Positions 1-5,987 of a DNA stretch of 18,337 nucleotides are shown here, piece after piece (the stretch's first letter is position 1; the number at the start of each line of letters is the position of its first letter). The notes beneath the pieces are model-generated. The model searched no databases, was not told the origin of the DNA, and saw nothing but the letters and a program-made list of their open reading frames with translations. The stretch is from an uncultured Eisenbergiella sp. (GTDB lineage: Bacteria; Bacillota; Clostridia; Lachnospirales; Lachnospiraceae): positions 1 to 18,337 of the forward strand of contig CANQTI010000013.1 of the NCBI GenBank assembly GCA_947626725.1, in the 5' to 3' direction. The translations under genes and the position numbers were made by a program.

Positions 1-175
1 CCCGCCGACACCGGAGGAACGCCCGCTGAGGCATACTTCTTTTTTCAGACCGTTAGAAAAGCGCCGCCGCTTAGCGAGGTATTTTCGAGCCTAGCGTGCG
101 CTGCGCTTTTCTCCGAGCGGAAGCGTGTCTGAAAAAAATGTATGCCTCAGCGGGCGTTCCTCCGGTGTCGGCGGG
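1..175. repeat. Long inverted repeat / giant hairpin, truncated by window edge
   Basis: Bases 1-36 are perfectly complementary to 140-175. The pairing continues inward: 40-45 (T run) with 132-137 (A run), 46-50 CAGAC with 127-131 GTCTG, 55-64 AGAAAAGCGC with 103-112, and a small stem 68-74/91-96 with one bulged base. The structure is about 175 bases long with a small central loop, and it may continue left of the window. It lies just downstream of the minus-strand yaaL-like gene, so it could end that transcript, but the T run is inside the stem rather than after it. It encodes nothing convincing. Its size and the perfection of its outer arms suggest an interspersed hairpin element, which is an inference. 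Confidence 0.85.
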
Positions 176-209
176 GCGCTTCCGTCATCCGACGAGGGGC
201 TGGAGGCGC

Positions 210-518
210 CTACAGCATCGGCTGCAGAGCCGTTTCGCGGGAAAGCTGCGGCTGCGGCAGCCGTTCGTCATCCGCGGGCAGAATTTCCTTCTGCAGCTCG
301 GAGAATTTCCCGAGCAGATATTCGTAACGTTTCATCGCGGCATTGAGCTGATAGATATAGCAGTCCACCAGATCGGGATCCGTGACATAATCAAAGCCCG
401 CATACGCATTATCCAGTTCCCATTTTGCGAGCAGCAGGTCCCGCCGCAGACTGTCCTCATAATTCAGTTTCTTATCGTCCTGCGCGGGCCGGCGGCAGAC
501 ACGGAAAACCGAAAGCAT
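210..518 (-). CDS. yaaL: DUF2508 (YaaL-like) family protein
   Basis: A 102-residue soluble protein whose core (residues about 35-75) has the DUF2508 pattern AYAGFDYVTDPDLVDCYIYQ followed by LNAAMKRYEYLL, typical of short YaaL-like proteins of Bacillota. The function of the family is unknown; in Bacillus the gene sits between recR and bofA. The ATG start is supported by an AAAGGGG ribosome binding site about 8 bases upstream (minus strand). The last ~25 residues after LQKEILPADD look variable and unconserved. The gene points away from the bofA-like gene, unlike the usual co-directional arrangement, and reads toward the giant hairpin. Family assignment is from remembered sequence pattern. Confidence 0.8.
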   Translation of the reverse strand: MLSVFRVCRRPAQDDKKLNYEDSLRRDLLLAKWELDNAYAGFDYVTDPDLVDCYIYQLNAAMKRYEYLLGKFSELQKEILPADDERLPQPQLSRETALQPML

Positions 519-645
519 ACACGTTCCCCTTTCTCATTCTTTATTTAAGTATAGGCTGGACTGGAAAAAATATACATGTGCTCCACATCATATCTGTCGC
601 TTCAGGCGCATATCCTTTTAAAAAGCGTACAGGCAGCGGATCACC

Positions 646-852
646 ATGAATAACCGCATCGAAAGAGTTCTCAACTTTCTTCTCCGGGCTGTATTCGGGA
701 CGGTCACCATCTATCTGATCAATTCCCTGCTGCTCAGCCGGGGATTTGGCGAAAGTGTCGGCATCAATCCGTTCAGCATTCTGACTGCCGGCGCTCTCGG
801 ACTTCCGGGTGTTGTTCTGCTCTACGGCGTTCAGTTTTATTTTCTGCTGTAA
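646..852 (+). CDS. bofA: BofA-family (pro-sigmaK processing inhibitor-like) membrane protein
   Basis: A 68-residue, very hydrophobic protein with two predicted membrane segments (about 8-30 and 45-67) and the BofA signature around VGINPFSILTAGALGLPGV then LLYG near the C-terminus. In Bacillus, BofA restrains the SpoIVFB protease that activates sigma-K in the mother cell; in many Clostridia the role is less clear. It is shorter than usual (about 85 residues): the extra N-terminal hydrophobic segment seen in many homologues is absent. An in-frame TAA a few codons upstream and no alternative start in between make ATG 646 the only start. The ribosome binding site is weak (CAGCGGAT). It is divergent from the yaaL-like gene. 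Confidence 0.82.
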   Translation: MNNRIERVLNFLLRAVFGTVTIYLINSLLLSRGFGESVGINPFSILTAGALGLPGVVLLYGVQFYFLL

Positions 853-874
853 ATCACATCCATAAAATACTCTG

Positions 875-902
875 TCACAAAAAACGCCGGGACATTTTGT
901 GA
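875..902. promoter_or_regulatory. Inverted repeat TCACAAAA-N12-TTTTGTGA
   Basis: Perfect 8-base arms at 875-882 and 895-902 separated by 12 bases, between bofA and the tad promoter. No T tract follows on the plus strand, so it is not a convincing intrinsic terminator for bofA. It could be a distal regulator-binding site, about 40 bases upstream of the -35 box. Function not known. Confidence 0.4.
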
Positions 903-930
903 AAGTCTGCCAAAAAAAAGATTTTTCCGA

Positions 931-954
931 CAAATGATCTGGACAAATCATTTG
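931..954. promoter_or_regulatory. Candidate operator: perfect palindrome over the tad -35 box
   Basis: CAAATGAT (931-938), an 8-base spacer, then ATCATTTG (947-954): perfect 8-base inverted arms. The spacer contains almost all of the -35 hexamer TGGACA (940-945), so a dimeric protein bound here would directly cover the promoter. This is the most likely control point of the pilus operon visible in the sequence. The regulator is not encoded in an obvious place in this window. Confidence 0.55.
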
Positions 955-968
955 GGGGCGCCTATAAT
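940..968 (+). promoter_or_regulatory. Vegetative-type promoter of the tad pilus operon
   Basis: TGGACA (940-945), a 17-base spacer, and a perfect TATAAT (963-968). This is close to the sigma-A consensus and correctly oriented for tadZ. Transcription would begin near 975, giving an untranslated leader of about 160 bases. Confidence 0.78.
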
Positions 969-975
969 TCGATTT

Positions 976-1135
976 ATCATCGATCAGGCCTCATGAACGG
1001 TGAGGTGCTGTTCCTTATCCCCGGCAGCTGGCCGGCGGATCTATTCCCCACAGCGAAAGTTTCTCAAAATATTCTTTCCGTTGTTTTCGGGATCTGATTT
1101 CAAAATTCTCATTTATCAATCTCAGGAGGCATTTT
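976..1135 (+). promoter_or_regulatory. 5' leader of the tad operon with small stem-loops
   Basis: Between the inferred transcription start and the tadZ start lie about 160 non-coding bases. Two short hairpins are visible: CCTCA/TGAGG at 989-993/1001-1005, and CCGGC/GCCGG at 1021-1025/1031-1035 with a 5-base loop. The leader ends with the tadZ ribosome binding site AGGAGG (1124-1129). I could not match it to a riboswitch class I know, including the c-di-GMP classes. There is no T tract, so a classical attenuator is not evident. Confidence 0.4.
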
Positions 1136-2212
1136 TTGAAAAGAAACAGATTGGCGATCTGCGACTCCGAACAGGAATATGCCTATCGCCTGATGGACGC
1201 ACTCAGCCGGAAGGAGGATTTTCCTTTTGAAATCCTCACCTTCACGAGTGCAGAGCGCCTGCGGGAAAGTCTCTCCCAGACTCCTCTACAGCTGCTGGTG
1301 ATTGCGCAGTCCGCCTTCCGGCCGGAAATGAGGGACTGGCCCATAACCCGTATCCTGATCCTGTTGGAAAACAGCGAAGCCACTGAGCCAGATCTCCCCT
1401 GGATCAGCAAATACACTTCTGTCTCCCGCATCACGAAACGGATCATGGAAGAAGCCGCCAGCGCCGGCAGCATTCCTTTCCTTCCCGCCGCGATAACAGG
1501 ACAGAAGGCCTGCAGTTTTCTGGGTTTTTACACGCCGGTGAGACGCTGTCTGCAAACCACACTCGCCTTTACAGCCGGGCAGCTGCTCGCCAGAAAAGAA
1601 CGGGTGCTATATCTGAACTTCGAATGCTATTCCGGTCTTTCTGCAATGCTGGGGCGACAATTCGACACGGATTTTTCCGATCTGCTTTATCACCTGGACG
1701 ATCCAGACGAGGCGCTTCTGTCCCGACTGTATCAAATGACGGAAACTGTAAATGGTATGGAACTGCTGCCCCCGGCTTTCTCCAGTTCCGATATTTTCCG
1801 CACAAGGCAGGAAGAATGGATGCGGCTGTTGGAAGTGCTGCAGACGAGCCGTTACTCCTGTGTGATCCTGGATCTGTCAGACAGCGTTGAGGGACTGTTT
1901 GAAATCCTTCGGCTCTGTCGGACGATCTATACCATTGTAAAAGAAGACCGTTTTGCCCAGGCGAAGCTGGAGCAGTACAGGCTCCTTTTGGAAAAGACGA
2001 ATTGTCCAGAAGTACAGGACAAAACCCGACTGCTCACCCTCCCCGTCTTTCAGAAACTTCCCGGCGATCTGAACCATATGACCGCCAGTGAACTGGCACA
2101 TTTTATGGAAAGGGTGCTGACAGATCATGAATCCAAAGGAATATGCAGCGCACAGAGCGATACTGAAGCGGAATATCATGACCCAGCTGGACTGCGGGCA
2201 GGATTTTTCTGA
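1136..2212 (+). CDS. tadZ: TadZ/CpaE-like pilus assembly protein, degenerate MinD-type ATPase
   Basis: 358 residues. The N-terminal ~110 residues resemble an atypical receiver domain (starting RLAICDSEQEYAYRLMDAL), as in TadZ/CpaE. It is followed by a ParA/MinD-like domain: SFLGFYTPVRRCLQTTLAF (128-145) occupies the P-loop position, RVLYLNFECYSGL follows, and CVILDLSDS (242-250) sits where Walker B is expected. TadZ proteins localise the Tad machine at the inner face of the membrane. The usual GKT of the P-loop is LQT here, so the catalytic lysine is missing. The start is TTG with a full AGGAGG site 6 bases upstream. The C-terminal ~28 residues overlap the start of tadA in another frame and look unconserved. 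Confidence 0.82.
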   Translation: MKRNRLAICDSEQEYAYRLMDALSRKEDFPFEILTFTSAERLRESLSQTPLQLLVIAQSAFRPEMRDWPITRILILLENSEATEPDLPWISKYTSVSRITKRIMEEAASAGSIPFLPAAITGQKACSFLGFYTPVRRCLQTTLAFTAGQLLARKERVLYLNFECYSGLSAMLGRQFDTDFSDLLYHLDDPDEALLSRLYQMTETVNGMELLPPAFSSSDIFRTRQEEWMRLLEVLQTSRYSCVILDLSDSVEGLFEILRLCRTIYTIVKEDRFAQAKLEQYRLLLEKTNCPEVQDKTRLLTLPVFQKLPGDLNHMTASELAHFMERVLTDHESKGICSAQSDTEAEYHDPAGLRAGFF

Positions 2213-3380
2213 TGAACAGGTCCGGCACATTATTGATGAATCCCTGCGCGCAGAAGGCTGTGCAGGAAGACTGGATATCGCAGATCGGCGAAAGCTCGGC
2301 AGGGAATTGTTCGATTCCATCCGGGGATTGGACATGCTGCAGCCGCTTCTGTCAGACCCCGAAATCACCGAAATCATGGTGAACGGACCAGACCGGATTT
2401 TCCTCGAAAAAGCCGGGCGGTTGACGCGCTGGGAGGGACGTTTTGAGAGCTGTGAACGGCTGATGGAAGTAATCCAGCAGATTGCCGCCGGATGCAACCG
2501 AGTAGTGAATGAAGCGTCCCCAATCCTGGATGCCCGGCTAATGGACGGCTCCCGGGTCAATATCGTACTGGCGCCAGTGGCGCTGAATGGTCCCATTCTG
2601 ACAATCCGCCGGTTTCCGGAAGAAGGAATGACACTGGACAAACTGGTCGCTCTGGGTTCTCTGAATGAGGAATGCAGAAGTTTTTTGGAACTCCTGGTGC
2701 AGTGCCGCTACAACATTTTCATCAGCGGCGGTACAGGCAGCGGCAAAACCACTTTCTTAAATGCACTTTCCCAGGCCATTCCGCCGGATGAAAGAATCAT
2801 CACCATCGAGGACAGCGCAGAGCTCCAGCTAAAATACGCTCAGAACCTGGTCTCCCTGGAAACACGGAACGCCAATATCGAAGGCTGTGTCCCCGTTACG
2901 ATCAGGGATCTGATCCGTTCCTCCCTCCGAATGCGGCCGGACCGTATCATCGTCGGTGAGGTGCGAGGTGCGGAAATCTGCGAACTTCTGACCGCTTATA
3001 ACTCCGGACATGCGGGCAGTATGTCCACCGGCCACGGAAACAGCGCGGCAGACATGCTGCTTCGCATGGAAACCATGCTGCTGATGGGTATGGACATTCC
3101 CCTGCCCGCCATCCAGCGACAAATCGCTTCCGGAATCGATATCCTGGTACATTTGGGCCGCATGCGGGACAAGACCAGAAAAGTGCTGGAAATCACAGAA
3201 ATTCTCGGATATGACAACGTCCGCGGAATCCTCACCGGCACTCTTTATGCCTTTGAGGAAGATGCGAACAGTACCAGAGACCGGGTGAGCGGCTCTCTGA
3301 AAAAGAAAGGGGAATTGCTCCATGCGGAAAAACTGGAGGCCGCCGGGCTGGGACAACGGCAATGTGCGAACAGATTATGA
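2127..3380 (+). CDS. tadA: TadA/CpaF pilus assembly ATPase
   Basis: 417 residues, the hexameric secretion ATPase that powers Flp pilus assembly on the cytoplasmic face. It shows TEIMVNGPDRIFLEK in the N-terminal domain, Walker A GGTGSGKT (201-208), Asp box IITIED (224-229), Walker B RIIVGEVRG (273-281) and a His-box region GHAGSMSTGHGNS (294-306). All key residues are present, so it should be active. The start chosen (ATG 2127) keeps the family's N-terminal helix EYAAHRAILKRNIMTQLD but overlaps tadZ by 86 bases; ATG 2178 is an alternative. The conserved part ends at KLEAAGL, with 9 extra residues reading into tadB. Confidence 0.95.
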   Translation: MNPKEYAAHRAILKRNIMTQLDCGQDFSDEQVRHIIDESLRAEGCAGRLDIADRRKLGRELFDSIRGLDMLQPLLSDPEITEIMVNGPDRIFLEKAGRLTRWEGRFESCERLMEVIQQIAAGCNRVVNEASPILDARLMDGSRVNIVLAPVALNGPILTIRRFPEEGMTLDKLVALGSLNEECRSFLELLVQCRYNIFISGGTGSGKTTFLNALSQAIPPDERIITIEDSAELQLKYAQNLVSLETRNANIEGCVPVTIRDLIRSSLRMRPDRIIVGEVRGAEICELLTAYNSGHAGSMSTGHGNSAADMLLRMETMLLMGMDIPLPAIQRQIASGIDILVHLGRMRDKTRKVLEITEILGYDNVRGILTGTLYAFEEDANSTRDRVSGSLKKKGELLHAEKLEAAGLGQRQCANRL

Positions 3381-4107
3381 TTGTTACCGTCTTTCCCCCA
3401 AAGAATGCCTTTTATGTCTCAGCAAGGGATTTTTGCTCACCGGTGCTTTTTCCTATATGTTCTATCGTTCTTGGCTGGGCATGATTTCTCTTCCTATTGT
3501 TGCAGCATGGGTATTTTCCAGAGACAAACGAAATCGGCGCGACTCCAGAAAAGAACGTCTCGCTGTGCAGTTTCGGGACACAATTCTTTCCGTAAGTGCC
3601 AATATGCAGGCAGGATATTCCATCGAAAACGCTTTTCTGGAAGCGGAAGGAGAGATCCGTACACTCCACGGACAACACTGCGAAATGGCCCTGGAACTCG
3701 CCGTTCTGCGCAAAGGGCTGAAAAACCATATCCCGCTGGAGCAGCTCCTCTCGGGACTCGGCGCCCGCAGCCATATAGAAGAAGTCCGGGATTTTGCGGA
3801 ATGCTTTGCGGCGGCCAAGCATCTGGGCGGCAATTTACGGGAAATCATTGCCAGAACAGCGGAACTGACCGGACAAAGATTGGAAGTAGAACGCGAGATC
3901 CGCACAATGCTTTCCTCCCGCAAATATGAGCAAAAGGTCATGAATCTGATCCCATTTCTGCTGTACGGCTATATGAAGCTTTCTTCCAAAGGGTTCTTTG
4001 ACGTTCTCTATTACAATACAGCCGGCATTTGCATCATGACAGCCTGTCTGCTTCTCTATTTAGCCGCCCTGTTTCTTTCAGAAAAGATCATGGATATTCA
4101 TCTGTAG
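3322..4107 (+). CDS. tadB: TadB pilus platform protein (T2SS F domain)
   Basis: 261 residues. Two N-terminal membrane segments (about 36-66), a cytoplasmic type II secretion F domain (about 75-210; starts RLAVQFRDTILSVSANMQAG, a typical opening with Ser-rich AGYSIENAF), then C-terminal membrane segments (about 213-227 and 232-255). With TadC it forms the inner-membrane platform driven by TadA. ATG 3322 has an AAAGGGG site 9 bases upstream but overlaps tadA by 59 bases, over the conserved tadA end. GTG 3364 is in frame, would give a start nearer the family norm (TDYDCYRLS), and is a real alternative with a poorer ribosome binding site. Confidence 0.92.
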   Translation: MRKNWRPPGWDNGNVRTDYDCYRLSPKECLLCLSKGFLLTGAFSYMFYRSWLGMISLPIVAAWVFSRDKRNRRDSRKERLAVQFRDTILSVSANMQAGYSIENAFLEAEGEIRTLHGQHCEMALELAVLRKGLKNHIPLEQLLSGLGARSHIEEVRDFAECFAAAKHLGGNLREIIARTAELTGQRLEVEREIRTMLSSRKYEQKVMNLIPFLLYGYMKLSSKGFFDVLYYNTAGICIMTACLLLYLAALFLSEKIMDIHL

Positions 4108-4129
4108 ACTTTTTGATATCGCTCGAAGA

Positions 4130-4216
4130 ATGGGCAAAGGGAAGCAAATATGGGATCCGGACATAAAACCGATATGGGACCTGCTCATAAGCGAATACGG
4201 GCAGCCAGAAAAATGA
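4130..4216 (+). CDS. Possible 28-residue ORF between tadB and tadC
   Basis: An ATG-initiated frame of 28 codons ending 10 bases before tadC. It encodes a small polar/aromatic peptide beginning MGKGKQIWDPDIKP and ending EYGQPEK, with two Trp. The upstream bases (CTCGAAGA) are only a weak ribosome binding site. Its stop lies just before the tadC Shine-Dalgarno GAGG (4218-4221), which would allow translational coupling. I do not recognise a family. It could equally be a non-coding spacer that is open by chance. Confidence 0.3.
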   Translation: MGKGKQIWDPDIKPIWDLLISEYGQPEK

Positions 4217-4226
4217 CGAGGTATTT

Positions 4227-5615
4227 ATGAAGCGAAAAAAGAACAAAGTCCGCAAAACAGCGCGGCATGGACCGCTCTATCCTGTTGCCGCATGGATACA
4301 GTCTCAACAGGATAAATACCGTTTCCCAAACCGCGACAGGCCGGATCCACGGCTGGAAATGCTCAAAAACATATATGGAGATATAAAGTCAGAACAGATC
4401 TACCGGGAATATATGATCCAGAAAAAGGAAAAACTGCTGGCCGTATTTCTTGCTGGTATAGGGATTGCAGCGGCGCTGTCCCTGGATTCCCGCTCACATC
4501 GGGATGATACCGTTTCTGCATTGCCGCGTCCGGAAAGCGGTCAAAACAGTATTCTCTACGAAATGGATGTAACGGCGGGAGAAGAGGACCTGGGAACAAT
4601 CCGTCTGCAGGTCCCGGCTAAAAAGCTGTCCGTTTCCAGTCAACAATCTCTCCTGAAGGCCGCCGAAGACGAGCTCGAAGAATGGATGAAACGGGACGGC
4701 TGGCATGCAGACGCTGTGGATCAGAATATTTCCTTTCCGGAAACACTGCAGAACGGACTCGTGGAAGTCCGCTTCGAGAGCAGCCGATATGACATTCTGG
4801 ACGGAACAGGAACCATCCGCAATGACCTCCTCCCGGAAGAAGGTGAATTGCTGGAGCTGACCGCCATTCTCACTTGCGGTGAAGAACAAAAAACACTGAT
4901 CTACCCGATTCGCGTAATTCCATTCGGACAGGATATAGCTTCCCGTCTCTGCCGTGAAACAAAACGTCAGCTTCTGGAAGCACAATCTCAGACAGAAACT
5001 GATGTTTTTCTTCTCCCTGACACGTTTGAACAAATCCCTCTGTCTTGGAAACCGGTCCGACCTTCCTATGGCCCTTTCATCGCGTTTCTGACCCTCGCCG
5101 GATGTGCTGCACTCTCCATTGCTTTCGACCGGGATCTTGCTCGGAAAGGGGAACTGCGGCGAGAAACTCTGGCATTGGAATATCCTTCTTTTCTGCTCCG
5201 TCTGACTCTTCTGGCTGGAACCGGAATGCCGCTTCGCATGGTTTTTGCCAGGTTAGCCCGGGAAGCCGAAGAGGAAAACGCGTTTCCGGTTTATGAGGAA
5301 GTGCTTCGCACTGTCCGAGAAATGGAAAGCGGTACCGGTGAGCTGATCGCCTATGAAAATTTTGGCACTCGCTGCGGCCTGCCGCAGTACAAAAAATGTG
5401 CATCTCTGCTGGCGCAGAATGTGAGAAAAGGCACCGGCGGTCTGCTGCAGGCACTGCGGCAGGAAGCACTCCAAGCCTTTGAAGAGCGCAAAGCATATGC
5501 GCGCAGACAAGGAGAAGAAGCGCAGACTAAGCTGCTGATCCCCATGCTCATGATGCTGGTGGTCGTAATGATCCTCGTCATGGTCCCCGCCTGTTTTTCC
5601 TTCGGCGGAATCTGA
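4227..5615 (+). CDS. tadC: TadC-like pilus platform protein with large extracytoplasmic insertion
   Basis: 462 residues, well above the usual ~300 of TadC. Order: basic cytoplasmic N-terminus (1-66); membrane segment (about 69-86); a hydrophilic region (about 87-280) predicted outside the membrane; a second membrane segment (281-299); an F domain (about 315-435, opening ALEYPSFLLRLTLLAGTGMP, with GTRCGLPQYKKCASLLAQN); and a final membrane segment (436-456). The F domain and gene position identify TadC, the partner of TadB. The 87-280 region is predicted mixed alpha/beta with no cysteine cluster except one Cys; I do not recognise it. Start: ATG with GAGG 5 bases upstream. Confidence 0.88.
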   Translation: MKRKKNKVRKTARHGPLYPVAAWIQSQQDKYRFPNRDRPDPRLEMLKNIYGDIKSEQIYREYMIQKKEKLLAVFLAGIGIAAALSLDSRSHRDDTVSALPRPESGQNSILYEMDVTAGEEDLGTIRLQVPAKKLSVSSQQSLLKAAEDELEEWMKRDGWHADAVDQNISFPETLQNGLVEVRFESSRYDILDGTGTIRNDLLPEEGELLELTAILTCGEEQKTLIYPIRVIPFGQDIASRLCRETKRQLLEAQSQTETDVFLLPDTFEQIPLSWKPVRPSYGPFIAFLTLAGCAALSIAFDRDLARKGELRRETLALEYPSFLLRLTLLAGTGMPLRMVFARLAREAEEENAFPVYEEVLRTVREMESGTGELIAYENFGTRCGLPQYKKCASLLAQNVRKGTGGLLQALRQEALQAFEERKAYARRQGEEAQTKLLIPMLMMLVVVMILVMVPACFSFGGI

Positions 5616-5734
5616 ATCTTCCCTCATATGGAACCTTTTCACCGCGCTGACCAACTCCAGACGCCTGTTTGGGCTGCTGAGCCAAATGCCTGGCTTATGA
5701 CTGACCAGACGGAAACCAAACATTTATACTTATA

Positions 5735-5749
5735 CCGCCGCTTCGGCGG
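5735..5749 (+). promoter_or_regulatory. Stem-loop just upstream of the flp ribosome binding site
   Basis: CCGCCG (5735-5740), loop CTT, CGGCGG (5744-5749): a perfect GC-rich hairpin that ends 6 bases before the flp Shine-Dalgarno GGAG (5756-5759). It lies in the 150-base tadC-flp gap (5616-5765), the longest gap inside the operon. No T tract follows, so it is not a terminator. A 5' stabilising or processing structure that raises pilin mRNA over the platform genes is plausible. I see no good promoter in this gap. Confidence 0.45.
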
Positions 5750-5765
5750 AGAATTGGAGATTAAA

Positions 5766-5987
5766 ATGAAAAAACTGAATGTATTGAAAGAAAAGCTCAA
5801 TCGGACTCTGACTGTCCTGGCCTGCCGGGCAGCCACTCTTTTTCAGGACCAGAAGGGAATCGGGACCGTCGAAGTGGTCCTTTTGATCCTGGTGGCGGTC
5901 GGCCTCGTGCTGATCTTCCGCAGCAGGATCGAAGAGCTGGTCTCCTCGGTCTTTGAGAAGATCACCTCCCGCGCCAACACCCTATGA
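5766..5987 (+). CDS. flp: Flp1-family type IVb pilin (major pilin candidate)
   Basis: 73 residues. A 31-residue basic leader ends in Gly31; then comes IGTVEVVLLILVAVGLVLIF, with Glu at +5 after the predicted prepilin-peptidase cut, then a short amphipathic tail (RSRIEELVSSVFEKITSRAN). This is the layout of a Flp-type pilin, although the +6 Tyr of classical Flp is Val. ATG 5766 is chosen because GGAG lies 6 bases upstream; the frame is open further upstream to 5628 but has no good start and the upstream residues are not pilin-like. The stop overlaps the next gene as ATGA. It is the only full Flp-like pilin in the window and should be processed by TadV. Confidence 0.88.
   Translation: MKKLNVLKEKLNRTLTVLACRAATLFQDQKGIGTVEVVLLILVAVGLVLIFRSRIEELVSSVFEKITSRANTL

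Noticed and set aside
541..951. 136-residue open frame on the minus strand over bofA
   Set aside because: It is antisense to a recognisable BofA-family gene, has no family features and covers the tad promoter region.
976..1135. c-di-GMP or other known riboswitch in the tad leader
   Set aside because: I looked for the conserved core of the c-di-GMP classes and did not find it; only small generic hairpins are visible.
1877..2641. 254-residue minus-strand open frame
   Set aside because: Antisense to tadZ/tadA, whose motifs are clear; Ser/Arg-rich composition typical of a shadow frame.
5628..5765. In-frame N-terminal extension of the flp pilin
   Set aside because: The extension has no ribosome binding site and is not pilin-like; GGAG 6 bases before ATG 5766 fixes the start.
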